This document shows, in pieces, positions 49,897 to 62,517 of a stretch of 64,000 bases of DNA (position 1 is the stretch's first letter; every line of letters starts with the position of its first letter). The position numbers and the translations under genes are program-made. The notes beneath the pieces were generated by a model. The model was not told the origin of the DNA and searched no databases. It saw nothing but the letters and a program-made list of their open reading frames with translations. The DNA is from Echinococcus granulosus. Lineage: Eukaryota; Platyhelminthes; Cestoda; Cyclophyllidea; Taeniidae. The DNA lies in NCBI RefSeq assembly GCF_000524195.1, contig NW_020170493.1:179706-243705 (forward strand). The letters run 5' to 3'.

Positions 49897-51544
49897 ACTT
49901 TTATCAAAATAATGCGACTTATGGAATTTTTCTTTGCCAATCTATGGGTGCATCTTAGCTTTTATGAATACTTGCTTTAGTGTTGAACACATTCCCTGGC
50001 AGAAATGGCAATGCCATTCTTAGAAATAATAAATTAAGTAGAGTTAATTATTTGGTGTCCGGGTTACAGTTTCAAGGTTAAATCCTAAAAGCCGTAAAAC
50101 ACGTACAAATATTTGTGTACTTCCCGTCTTCTCCAAATTGTTGAAAATTTGATGTGCAAATTATTGTCTTGGAGCGTTTTACAAACGTTTTTAGTTATCC
50201 ACTACTCAATTTTTTGATATTATTCCATGGTTGCTAGAAGTACGCGGTTAGTATATGAAGTTCGTAGTTACTACTTTTTCGAAATGCCTCTTTGAAAGAC
50301 TAATTTGTTTCCTTAATTCAACAGGAAGGGCTAATATTCATTTGCAAAGAAAAGGTTGCATTAACCAGCTTTCCGTACATAATTTATTGTTCAAGTACAA
50401 TTTGGAACTGTATTAAAACTGTTAATTAAAAGGAAAGGTGCAATTTTCGTTTGAAAGTATGTTTGACAAGGTTGGCACTTCAGTTTCCGGGGCTTACTTT
50501 CGCCCTGTTACGTTAGAATCGGAAAGCTGATTGTAATACTTTTGTTGCTTAAATGTACCTTTCAGAGAGGAGGCGGAGAGCGAATCCACTTTCGTGACTA
50601 AGGTGCAGCCAACATTTGTCAACCCGAACAAAAGTTTCATGTTCAAATCTTTCTAAATTTATACCCATTCCCTAACTCCCAAATATGAAAAGACCAAATC
50701 GGCCTGGATATCCTAAGAGTACAAAGGCCAGGGAAGTGATCTACAAGCCTCCTCCTACAAAATAATCTCCCACCCCTTCTACTTGCTGCTATTGTAAGTT
50801 CTTCTACGGTACTTTGTTTTGTTACGACGTCTAGAGACGACCCAAAAGCGCTCTGCATTGCTAGCTGACGGCGAAATCGTTTAAAATTCAGCTTCCAAGG
50901 TTGAACTGCAAACACTGGCACCGCAAAAGAGGAGCATCTGCTGCTATTTTTGAGTTCACTTGAGAAAATATGGCACAAATACTTGATTTAAGTGTTTACA
51001 CAAAGCTCGCGTTCTGCATGTAGACCATCAATAGCCGAAGCATTTTTAAAGTCATTATAGAATGTATCACCCTTCCATCAATCAGGGTCTTCCCACCTTT
51101 TTCCTGTTCTAGCTAAGTATGTTTCTCTACAGTACATTAGTTTGCAGCGAAAAAAATATGATACTTTGGAAAATAATGACAGTTCCCTTTAATGAATCGT
51201 AAAGCAAGCATCCCTATTTTTATAGCATCTGCTGTACTTTTTAAAAATAATAAAGGGAAACACTTGGTATTAACGATGCCTATTGATCGCAAAATGAGAG
51301 GAAAATTAATCATTTATTTGACCAAAATAAATAATTTATTAGTGTGTGATGCTTAGGCTATTCATTAAAAAGCACTTTACACCCAAAATGTGAAATTTAT
51401 ATGCAACACTTTTTCTGAAAGCATGCAGGACGGATTATCTCCGTAGAGGTGCCCGCACAACGTTGTATATAGGTGCGACCATTGAAATTTTGGATTACTC
51501 GTTCTCAACAAGCAAATATAATACGATTTATTTAACTCACGCTT

Positions 51545-51625
51545 TTGGCGACGTTTGACGGCTTGGTCTCAGAACCATGCCAGTAGCCCTGAGCCCCATT
51601 TTATGTCGACAATATATATTTATTT
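51545..51625 (+). mobile_element. Terminal-module fragment of the TRIM-like repeat
   Basis: CGGCTTGGTCTCAGAACCAT, GCCAGTAGCC and AATATATATTTATTTTGCCG follow the same order as in 35205-35300. This could be a remnant or an outer terminal repeat next to the element starting near 51805. Confidence 0.55.
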
Positions 51626-51804
51626 TGCCGTCTTTTGTTTTTGAAAAAGCAGCACTGCTGCCTAATATATTCAAGTTAGCATATCGGGTGTTAAAATTGA
51701 GCTGGTGCGGCGTTATTTTTCAATTTGTTGATCAAAACTCACCCCTGTGTAATTTTTATTGTAAAAAATTGTTGTTTGACCCTCTGTTTTGTAAAGAGCT
51801 GTTT

Positions 51805-52790
51805 TTAACTTGGCCTTCCTGATATGCCAGAAGCTCAAATACCTTCTGTACGGCAATTGTATATGTTTTGTCGGAGCATTATGTCTTCTTTCATCATCAG
51901 GGAAGTCTCGGGGTGCTACATTGTCGGCAGCGGAAAGCGAACCCCATCCTCAGTGATATCCATCCTGAAATTTAACAACGAGGCGGAAGAAGTGCATACG
52001 CTATAGATAAGAGAGTGGTGATTACCCCAAACAAATGGGTTGGAATCGAAGTCAATCTTTGAAATCTTCTCCAGGCCCGTGTCCTATGGGAAAGATATTA
52101 ACAGCTGAAGCGACACCAGCCGCGAACCATCTAAAACTTTCTTTGCAGGCTTTCCCTGCCGTACGTGCATAAAGCTGTAAATAAAGTGAATTTGCAATAC
52201 CTCCTTCATTCCTTCACTAGCTAAAGAGAGCCCTAATAGATGTAGGGCGGCAGCTTGGAATTGGGATCAACGTGGCTAGGAGAAACAGATGCAAAACCCT
52301 TTCCCTACGGAGCTGTGTTACATCCCATCTTTCCTTAACCATGTCTACCTCTAGGCTAGTGTTGCTAATTTTATTTTTAAATGTGCATGATGGCCAGAAC
52401 AAGTCTGTTCCTAGATCAATTTCCCAAAGTGGACGAAAATCCAGATCAAATAAATTACCGAGGGGATCAGTGACGTTGTAATCAAGTATCTCCCTAGTGC
52501 CTTGAAATCCTATAAATGGCACGGCTAGCCCGTAAGTGTTTTCTTACAGCATTAAATGCATTGTGATAGTTGATGCGGGACATTGACCATGGGAAGCATG
52601 GGAGACGACGCCCTAAAGAGCAGAGGGGCTAAGTAATACAATGGTTGTTTAACCCTTGGTCTTAATAAAAGTCAATTTCGACTTGTTCATTGTACCATAC
52701 CGGGTGAGTTGGCCCTCAGGCCAAGCCGGTAGTCCAAAAAACCTCCGTAAGTCTAGGGAATATATGCCGTCAGTGAAGTATATCTTGTTT
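51805..52790 (+). mobile_element. TRIM-like element, second copy
   Basis: Left module at about 51808-51925 (TTGGCCTTCC..ATGCCAGAAGC..TCATCAGGGAAGTCTCGGGG) and right module from about 52690 (GAGTTGGCCCTCAGGCCAAG, GGTAGTCC) are in direct orientation. The interior words AGCTGAAGCGACACCAGCCG, CGAACCATCTAAAAC and AAACCCTTTCCCTACGGAGC match the interior of 36005-36905. Module spacing is about 880 bases here versus about 830 there. No open frame of note. Edges are approximate. Confidence 0.6.
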
Positions 52791-53652
52791 AGTTTTCAGA
52801 AAAGACTCAAAAACTCTAAAGTTTTTTTACTTTTAGCAGGCGAAGTAAGATATAAGTACAGAAGTCAGAAGAAACCCCACATTTTAGGGTTCAAAAAATT
52901 AGCCTGTAATTTGACAAATTTTTCTTGTACGCATTGCTATGTTTCACTAACCAAGAATGTTTTTAAATTGCCAACATTGTTTTAATCTTTAAAAATTGTA
53001 TCTACCTTTTTTGTTTTTTTGGGATTTGCTAAAAATGTATCAACCTTTTGCTTTTTGTTTGAATTGGCGAAATTGGTTATTAGCCTACTTTAAATGTTCT
53101 CTATGGGTTTTACTTCATTTTAGGTATCGCCATAGTTGTCGCCATTTTCTCTTCTTGTTTTTGCGCCTGTTGCTTAACCGCTAGGATAATCGGGTAGAGC
53201 TATACTTGGGTAGTTTAGCCTGCGTTTGTTCTACGGGTATTTGGATTCCTTACTCATGCCTGTTACAATGTTTTTACAGACAAATTTTCTCGTAGATATA
53301 GCGTTCCCAATCCGTTATTTTCACCGAGATATAGGTTTAGCTAACTGTCCTCCTTATTTGCTGGTGGAAAAGGTCAGCATAGTTTCCTTCTTCCTAATAA
53401 ATGGTTCTGTCTTATCACTGATTTATGCAGTTGTTAATTTCTCACAATCGCTTACCTCACTTAGTTTTGTTTACTAACATCGGTCCTCCACAACCTGAGT
53501 GTTTGTTTATTAGGACCCACTTTTTGGTAATCACTTGTCCCATCTAAAGAAGACCGATATTCTTTCTCGTTTGATGTAAAACTGCTCAAGCTTTTGCGCG
53601 TCCATTCTGTAGGTGTGCGCTGCCAAATTGGATCCGCCTTGTGTTCCTTGAA

Positions 53653-56600
53653 ATGCCTATGCGCATCAATCACTCAAAACCTCAAAATGGCTCTACTTCT
53701 CCAAATCAATCGCGTCGACAAAGTTCCCCTGGAGGCCTTCCCAGGCGCAGCAATTCCATCAGTTCACCCTCAGTCGATAATGGGTTTCCCCGTGGCGGAC
53801 GCCAAAAACGTTATCGATATGGTAGTGGAGCCTCGTTAGGCAGCTCTGACGTTCAACAGCCATGTCGAAAGCCTCGGCGGAACCGATCTGTAGCCGGAAA
53901 TAACATTCGCGAGACCCTTTCCGCTGCAGATTCTGCCGCTGATATCATTTGTAATGGCGAATTCGCGTCGGAAGGTCCCACCAAGTGTTTTGGTGATTCC
54001 GGCGAATCTGATTCTAACTCCCGCATGGAAGCCATTAAGACGGTAGTTGAAGAGGTTACTGCGGTGCAAGTTACCGTTCGTGTCGACGATGATGGCTCTG
54101 GAACACAGACTCCACAGAGTAATGACGAGGGTAATAATAGCGAGAATGAAGACGAACAGGTTGCAAAACTGCCACCAACGTCGTTTCCAGACACCGAATC
54201 CACCTGCGATTCCTCGACTACTGTTGTCGCTGTTGACAAAAATGTTCAGAGATCTCTTTCCTCCGTTTCCGTCGTTCCTCGTTCAATTAGCTGTGATTCC
54301 TCCATACCCTCCACCTCATCCTCTGCCCTCCCCGTGGACGCAGCATTTAGGCAACAAGTGATTGCAGCCTGCTCAACCACTCGCCTTCCCAAGTCCAGTC
54401 TTTCAAGCTTCTCATCTGTCACTTCCCTCGTTGATGCCGTTCTCGAGCCCCTTTCCATGATCCTATCGCCAGGGGAGCCCGTTCTTTCCGCACAACATCA
54501 ACCAGACAATAATCCGCCATCCCAGGGTCTGTTCAATGAAAGTTCCTCCTGCTCCTTCCTCAACACCTGTGAGCCCTGTTCCATAGTGACCGATCAGCAC
54601 AGTGAGTTGGTGTCATCCTTCGTAAATTTGTTTTTTTTTGAATTTTGGTCATTCACTTATTGGTTTGATTCTTTTTAATCACCTCACTTTTGGTAGTCGC
54701 TGTTGCTACTTCCGTCACCGGTAGACGTGGCAAAAGGAAACGTGAACCAATTTCTCGTGGAAATCCAAAGAAGCCAGCATTGAAGACACCGACAGTAGAG
54801 GCAAACTTGGAGTCAGACATGGATGTTGATTCAGCAGCAGAGTCTCAACCGCATGTCTACCCTCTACGCTCGAGAATTCGTCAGGAACAACTGCGCAGAG
54901 AGTGGGAAGAGAGGCAGGCTGCACCGCGCCAGTTAGACAGTCTTCCCTTCGAACTCATTCTCCGCATTGCCCAATATCTCAGTGTCCAGGACCTCTTCTC
55001 CCTTCAGTGCCTCAACAAGCGACTAAAAGTTATCACAACAAGGCATCTGAGAACGTTAAAACGAATTAACTTCAGCTCGGGATTGCCCTTTGCCTATTTA
55101 CCGAGAAAGCTCAACGACGCTGCACTGAAGCGCATTCTGTCCTACACTCCCGAGGTCACCCACATTCTTGGTTTCTATCCACGTCGCATTTACGACAACA
55201 CTTCCCCCGAGTTACAGCACATCACCCATGCTCTCACCTACGATGGGGTGTTTGAGGCATTTCGTAGTTGCACAAAACTCCGCTCGGTTGAGTTGATGGA
55301 TGTGGGCCTAATGAGCCTCCTCGTGAACCGTCTACCCAATGTTAAATTTCATGGTATGTTCCGAAACCGACCGGACAGTTGGGATAGTGAGTATGCGGTT
55401 CCTATGCCACCAGAGCCTGTCCCGCTGTCTAGTCCATCAGATGGTCCTTCTACTCCATCTTCCACTACAAATAATCTCGCTCACGTGGCGGCTGCTTTCA
55501 TTCACCGAGCTGCTGCCAGTGGAGCTCGATTAGCAAGGTGGTTTGAGCCGGTAGGGGAGGTGCCGCAGCTTCAGGGATCTCCATGCTGTCCACAGTACAC
55601 CTACCTCTACCCGCACGCTCATCGCGTCTTTCTTCAACCACACTTCCATATGCACGCTCAACGGAACGTCAACCAGGCACCAGTAGTGACGGAATCACCT
55701 CCTACGGTAGCATCGGTGGAGTCATCAAATGCGGGCTGGGAGCAGGGTGCGCACGGGTCGATGATGGCGTTCGCTATCGCCACGGCGTTTGTGCCGCCGG
55801 AGGGTGTGCAAGATCGGAATGATTTGAATCCGAGGCGGAGAGTGAGGGGTGGTGCAGTAGGTAGCACTAGTGGTGGGGCGATGACGCACCTGTGCAGACC
55901 TCCGATCGCTGCACTGCTCTCGGGCGTTTCGGCAGCTGCAGCTGCGGCCGCGGCAGCAGCAGCAGGAAGTACCAGGGACACGCAAACTGGTGCACCAGTT
56001 TCACCCTTCTCACAACTCACTCGCACACCGTCGGTCAGCCTTCCTCTGGCCATATCCAACCTCACGAAGCTCGATCTTGTCTCTGTTGCCATTTCGGTTC
56101 TTCCCAGGCTTGATAATGTCAAGTACCTCCACTTGAAGTGGGTGAGTTTGAGACTTAGCTATTCCCTCAAGTTAAATTGAAATCAATATGGCATGTTTTT
56201 TGTTACCGAAATGAGTTAGCTTCTAGTTTTGCAGGATTCTTGATTAAGTGGTTCCTATCTGGATCTTCTGCGTAGTGTCATGGGCTTACAGTTCTTCGTG
56301 TGGGTGCGTGAATCATCCTAGCCACAAATGAAATGATTAACGTGTGTTCCTCTCTCCGCCCTTAGGTCCTTTTCACTCAACAAGATCCATTTGCCTCGTT
56401 TCAAGCCGGGAAGCTGCAATCATTTGTGATGAACAACTGCGTTGGGCCGCGACGATACCTCCGATACGTTCGTGTCTTTGCAGTTCTTGCTCGAGCCCCT
56501 CAGCTGGCTCGATTGGAGCTTGTTGGCACACGCTTTATTGGTGAGTTCGCTCAACTCTCCGTCACTCTCACTCTGTCCCTTCGAAGTTCGCTTCCTACCT

Positions 56601-59600
56601 TCTTTTCGGTCTGCAGAAGGTCTTCTGGAGCAGATTGTGGACCGCCATGAGCCTCCAATTCTCTGTTTCCGAAACCTCCAACGGCTGGTGCTAGCGGGTA
56701 ATAGGGACTCGACGGCGGTGGATGCTGGTCTACTGCTACTCGCGGGTCAACAGAGTCTCGTCCATGCTGCTCTACAACTCTGGCACACGAAGAATTCGCT
56801 GTTTGAGGCCCTTTCCTACGCCAGGGTTCGGCTATCACGATTGGAGAGCCTTATTCTGGGTTAGTTTTATGCGTAAAGAATATTTTTTATGCGTATTTTT
56901 CCATAGCACGTCTATTTTATCCCCCATTCGTATTCCATCATGGGTATGGGGGATTTCGTGGGTGCGTTTATCCTGCGTCATTGGGATGTGAAATTTCACC
57001 AACCGTCATTATAAGCTTTCGAGAGCACGGCTCTCCTCTGGCTTCTACGGTGTTACACCGGAAAATGCAACGCTGGTGTTGCTGATTTTTTTTTCTGTCG
57101 AAATGGTGGCTGCACTTCGATATTCTGTGAACAACTCATCCATAGTTTTCGGTCTAAATTTCTGCCGCTAGTCCTCCAAGTTTACTTCTTACTCTCTCAT
57201 TGCCGTCGGCGATTTTTTTCGCCGGGGTGCTTTGAACTATCAACTCAAATTTTGTTTACTCCAACGGTTACGCTTCATTCTTGTGAAGTAGCCGAATAAA
57301 ATTTTAAAGCTAAAATACGTACTCTACGATGCAGAAGGTTCCTGTGCATCCAGCTTTTCTGAATTGTTCTGCCCTTGGAGAGTGAGAAGGGAGTGAAGGT
57401 AGACCTAGCTACCCACACTTTATTGTCAGTTTACTTCCCAACTACCTATCTCGAATGCAGTCATGCGATTGTCTAAAGCTAATGCCAAGAAAGAGTGCCA
57501 ATCGGATGATGTGGGGAGGCGATGCGGTGCAGTGCCGCCCTCTCTTGCCCAATTTCAAAAATTTCGAGTGGGTGTTGTTTGTGGTATGATGGAAGAAGAG
57601 GACTTGCCTCTGGATAAATGAAGAAGGAGAAGGAGGCCCTTCAGGAAATGACCAGACAAGTCTTAGTGAAAAATGATGTCTGTAGTCCACGCACGCCACT
57701 GCACACGCCCGCATAAAGAACGCATAGTCGTCTGGGCATGGGAATGGCGATAGGGTGTGGCATTGAAATTGCGCCTAACTTAGGATGCGAAGCAGACAAG
57801 CTGGAGCTACACCGACACAGATTGTAGGGGCTGCGGCAGTGTGTTGAAGATACGTCGAAGATGGGGCAGGCGGTGGTGTGGAGAGTGCTACAGAGAGTAG
57901 CGGACCAACGTAAACATGTGCCTCATGATGCAGGTGTGCACAAGTGCGACACGAGTGTGACAAGTGGTTACAAGTTGGAACAGGTGATTTTAGCGAGCTA
58001 TGCTGAGAGCCTCGCGAACTTGCTCTTCATTTAGTAGTCCCTATTTTTACTCATTAGAATCCTTTCTTTAAATTTCCTTGAATAACTGCTAAATTTCCTT
58101 CCCAAAGCTTTTTCCCTAAATTGTCAATTGCTGGAGCCCTTTCTTCACTGGCTTTTGAATCTCTTGAGGGTGCGTTTTTATCTTGTCCAAAATGAATTGG
58201 TATGGTTCTACCAAGTTAAGTGGTTTTTTTCTAAATAAAGACGCCATCGGTGTTCTGAGGGTCTGAGGACGTATCGTCTGTTTGAGTGCTTCTACGTGCT
58301 GAGCTGAAAAAACAGAAAGTTGCTCTGGGTTTCTCTTTGTGCGCTGAGCGCTATAATCACCAACTAGAATCGGATCCTGTTGTTTTTGTCTACTCTCGGC
58401 AGCACCTCCGCCAATCCCTTTGGTGATTTTATCCTCTTTGCCTTTCCTATCATCTCACATCTCTTCTATCATTCGAGCCATTTCAGAATTACCGGTGCTT
58501 TGTGACCACAGGATATTGTCATTCTTCCTCGGGCCGAGTCTCTAGTCCATCCCTATGGTCGTTTGGGTCTTGAGACTACAAAAAAGTAATCCTTCTGGGA
58601 GTTTTTTGCAAGATCGTTCTGTTTCCATTCTTTGTAGCGCACTGAGTTGTGGTAGTACCACAAGACCGACTGTGTAGCGTTCTAGGGCTTACAAAGACAA
58701 AACTGCATCACCTCAGATGCAATATAATGCTTGCAAAGGGTTTGGGGAGGAGGGGAGTTTTGACAAATGGCATTCACACGTTTAGTGCATTTGGTATAGC
58801 CCGTGTGGTTTTGCTGTCAAAATTGCCTCCTCTGCCTGAGTGTACTTGTGTGTGTGGCATTTTTCTGGTCCCTCTCTCTATGTGTGACTAAGCTACTTCA
58901 GTTTCACTGTCAAAAGACACTTTCCAACTCGGTAGCTCGAATGCACACACTCACGGAGCCACCATGTGCTTCTGATGCTGGTGCTGCTACCGGTTGGTTC
59001 TTGCATTCCATGCCAGTGACGTGTCTGCTCTCGTGTTCTAGCTGGTGCCCCCCCCCCCCCTCTCCCCGCCTGATTGCGACTGTGTTGGTACTTCTGGAGA
59101 CCCATTGCAGATGAAGGAAAACATTTGGAAGAAACACTAATGACTCATTCTCCTCTCGTGCATACCTTTCTGTCATCTTTCTAACCCTGTTAGCTCTGTT
59201 CTTTGCGCTATCCCTCACTTTCTGGCAATATTCATCGTCTTCAAAACTTCACTGGTGTCGGATCCTCTGACGGCTCTAGAATTTGTCGCCCTGTCAACAA
59301 AAACTGACTTGCGCTATGTTTGGATTTACTCTAAATTAAACATGCAAGTGGAAAACTACCCTCACTTCACTTCACTTTGAAACTCCGCTAGTTATTTAAC
59401 TCCACCCATGCTATTCACACCACCGCCTTCATTCTTACATAACATGGTCAATTTTTACCGTCACGTGCGAAGTAGTGGGTCACTGCCAAACGCAATGCGT
59501 ACGTGGTTTGTCAATGTTTGCGTGCATTTCGTGCCGTTGTGGCATGAATAGCCAACAATCCTTCTGGTTGCTCTAACACTTTAATGACCCGAAATTGATC

Positions 59601-62517
59601 ATTTTAGCAATTATAGCACTGTTTCATCACGTACTCCAACGCTTGACTACATACATGTTCCCTCTGTGTTTGCGTGTTGTTGGACGGAAGGCTCCCAGTC
59701 GTCTAAGATTCGCCATCGAATAGCGCCTCCATGTGACCTGAAATCAGTTTTGTCGCGAGGTCATGTACATTCACCGTGCAATGACGCATCACCCGCGTGT
59801 TCACTTGAGGTCACTTCCTCTCTTATTACATTCGGGGGTGTTGGAGGAGGGTTTATGGTGCCCTCATTAACGACGCCTTCTTCTCACCCTTCACCTTTCA
59901 GGTTATCAGGATCCCTACCGAGCGCGTCTCACTCCCACTGAAGCAATGGATTTGGATCTGGCTGAGTCTACGGAGAGCTCTTTGCCCTACTGCTCCTTCA
60001 CAAATCGCGGTCTCGCTCTCGTCTTTCCACTTTGCCCTCGTCTCTCTAGCCTCACCATCCGACACGCGCCCTACATCACCCGTTTTCCCCGTATCGACCA
60101 GCTCATTCCTGTGGAGGCTGTGACAGCAGCGGCTGCTGCTACAGCACCTTCGCAACCTTCAACTTCAATCGCCACTCCTGTGCCATCGCAGTTCCCTCAA
60201 TCGTCAACATCAACGGTCCCTGGACTACCACAGCCGCCTCAAATACCAACGTCATCATCGGGAGCGCCTAAAATCGTTCCTAACACTGTATATCGTTCCT
60301 CTCTCCCCTTAAAATCTCTGACTCTGGAAAACTGCCCTGGCATAACCGTGTCAGAACTGGAGAGTATCCTCGCAAAAGGCGACCCCTTCGGCTTTCTGGA
60401 ATCCCTCGTCTTGCGTGATATGTTCCCCTTGAGCCGAGAGACTGCGTTTATGGGACCTGCCTACTACTGGTCGCAGCGGTGGTTGCTCGACCCCAACACA
60501 TTGCGAGGGGCTGGAGGCGAGGAAAGAGAACTTTCAACTGGTCCTGACTACCGGAAGCTGGGTCTCCTTCTTTCCATTGCGGACCTCCTCTCGTCTCGTC
60601 TCGTCGCCTATCCGCCCCTCTCTCCTGTCGGTATTGGCATGGGTGCTTCGGTTCGTGATGTTTCGCATTCAGTCGCCACCACCGGCCTCCGTGTCCACGA
60701 ACTGCCCGTCCAACCCTTTGACATCTTCTTCACTCTGCGGACTCACACCTACCTGACCTCTCTGCTTCAACTGGACGGCACGTGTGGACGCCGCGCCTTT
60801 GGACTTTGCAGGATTCATCGTCTACTCCTTGACACTGCTCTGATTGACCATCCACCAGAGGTTGGCATGGGAGAGGAAGAAGAAGAAGCAAAAAGCGCCT
60901 CCTTTATCTCTCGCTCCACCCAGACTTGTGTGTGTGGTCTACTTGAATGGGATTTCGTCCAACGCCTCCATGTGGAATCTGGACCCTCCCAGTTACCTCC
61001 GGCAGACCCCAAGGACCAGGGCCTGTACCAACATCAGCATCAGTTGGGCGGCCCATTGGCCTTTCACCCCTTCCCCGTGCTCTTACAGCATAACGCGCTC
61101 TACCAAAAACTTATCTGCTCGGATTGGGCGGATAAGATATGCGCCACAACCGCCTTTGATCGGCTTCGGGATAAGCAGCGTTCTTATGTTCGGCCCCTGT
61201 GTGGATCTGGCGAGTGCTTCGGATGTAGTTCGGGATTAGTAGTGAGTAATTCCCCATGCCCAAATTGTCGTTGTTGTTGATTCCTTTTAACCGACATTCA
61301 CTTCGTTTTGTTGGGAGCTCGTTAGTCGGTTCCATCTATAGTTGCAATTGTGGAGTTTGTTTTTTTCATCCTATTTCCTCCCTTTCGTTGTGTTGACATT
61401 TTAATGCCTTCAAACTGCCAATTAGGGGGAAGCGTGAGGCCTTTGGTTAATGCATGCAATTCACTATTTTCATGTCAACATTGTAAGCAGTTCCTGCATG
61501 GACATCCCCGATCCATTGAGTACTGAGCCAACGGAGTAGGCTCGTTGATGAGCCATCTCTGGAGATATCTTTTGCACATTTGCTCTTAACATCGCATATG
61601 TGTGGCGATGATTTTACTACCTGAGCCTAGAGTTAAAGATGTGCCATACTTTCTCCAGTGGTCTATGGTGACTTGTTGAGTTTAAGGCACACCAGAGAAG
61701 ATGTGGAATGGTTTTGTTTTGAGGAGGTCAACTGCATCTTCTCCCTTTGAGCAACAATTCGGTAGAATAAGTATTGTTGCCATTCCACCAATAAAAAATC
61801 TGGGCTGTGATGGTCGGTTTCTCTCTGCGACGGACCCTGATAGCAAACGTGTTTGAAAGCAGCCTTATAATCGAAATATAGTGGGGCTGGAATGCTAGCA
61901 GCACTAGTGGTGGATGCCGAATGGTGGGGGACTAAAGTAACCTCTTAAGATATTCATTCGACATTCGGTTTAGCTACGGGCTGCTCTATTTGACCTCCGT
62001 AGGCTCCTTCCAAACTATCAGCCCTTTTTTAGAAATCGCCTTCGGAAACACAGGCGGAACCGTCACTGCACCACACACCGCGCATTTGGACGGCTCGCGA
62101 CGCCTGCGTTGACACAAGCGAGTTGCGCCAATTCGTGGGTCCCAAGCCCTGTGTGCTAACCCTGCGACAACCCATTGCCTCTCCCCTCAGCTGTCTCACC
62201 ACGCTGCACTTTGAACACGTGGGTCTCACCCACCTGGTGCTCTCCAGCGTGCCGCGGTTGAAGAACATCACCCTGGAAAACTGTCCAGCTCTCACCGCCA
62301 TACTGTTCCACGCCGTTGTGACCGGTGCTCCCGCTACCGCCATCACCGCCTCCTCCACTGTCTTCTCGCCCCGTATCCCCGTGAAGATGACCAATCCGGT
62401 GCCCTCCCTCCGACGTGTTCGCATTATCCGATGTCCGAAATTCGCTATCTACAATTGGCTCGGTGCTGTTGCTGCCCTCTATCCCTATCATGAGGAGAAT
62501 ATGTTTATCACTTTTCG
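53653..62517 (+). CDS. FBXO38: F-box/leucine-rich protein, FBXO38-type, 3' end not reached
   Basis: Exons 53653-54601, 54697-56141, 56366-56540, 56617-56859, 59902-61241 and 62033-62517 join in consistent phases (about 1,545 residues) and the last ends in phase 2, so more exons follow. Order: about 340 Ser/Thr/acidic residues, a nuclear-localisation-like GRRGKRKREP, then an F-box near residues 397-435 (LDSLPFELILRIAQYL, LQCLNKRLK). Next come LRR-like blocks matching FBXO38: TPEVTHILGFYPR, FRNRPDS, NVKYLHLKW, LQSFVMNNCVGPRRYLRYV, SLPLKSLTLENCPG, LKNITLENCPAL and EENMFITFR. FBXO38 is a substrate adaptor of SCF ubiquitin ligases. Long insertions include a run of 11 alanines (near 55935) and Pro/Thr stretches. 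An ATG at 53653 was chosen as the first in the open frame; an upstream exon cannot be excluded. It is divergent from EFHC. Confidence 0.88.
56860..59901 (+). other. Large intron of the FBXO38-type gene
   Basis: A 3-kb intron begins with GTTAGT and ends TTTCAG. It has a CCCCCC run at 59047-59057 and no recognised gene or TRIM-like module. Open frames inside (for example 57442-57714 minus, 58803-59114 plus) lack support. Confidence 0.6.

Larger units (their letters stand above)
49897..53652. other. Divergent intergenic region with repeats
   Basis: Between EFHC (minus) and FBXO38-like (plus). AT-rich from 49.9 to 51.5 kb with nothing recognised. A TRIM-like element occupies about 51.8-52.8 kb, with an extra module at 51545-51625. 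52.85-53.5 kb is T-rich. Promoters of both flanking genes should be here, but none could be fixed. Confidence 0.45.

Noticed and set aside
55658..56122. 154-residue minus-strand ORF with a poly-alanine run
   Set aside because: Antisense shadow of the FBXO38 exon; the repeat of Ala codons on both strands comes from GC-only GCN/NGC triplets.
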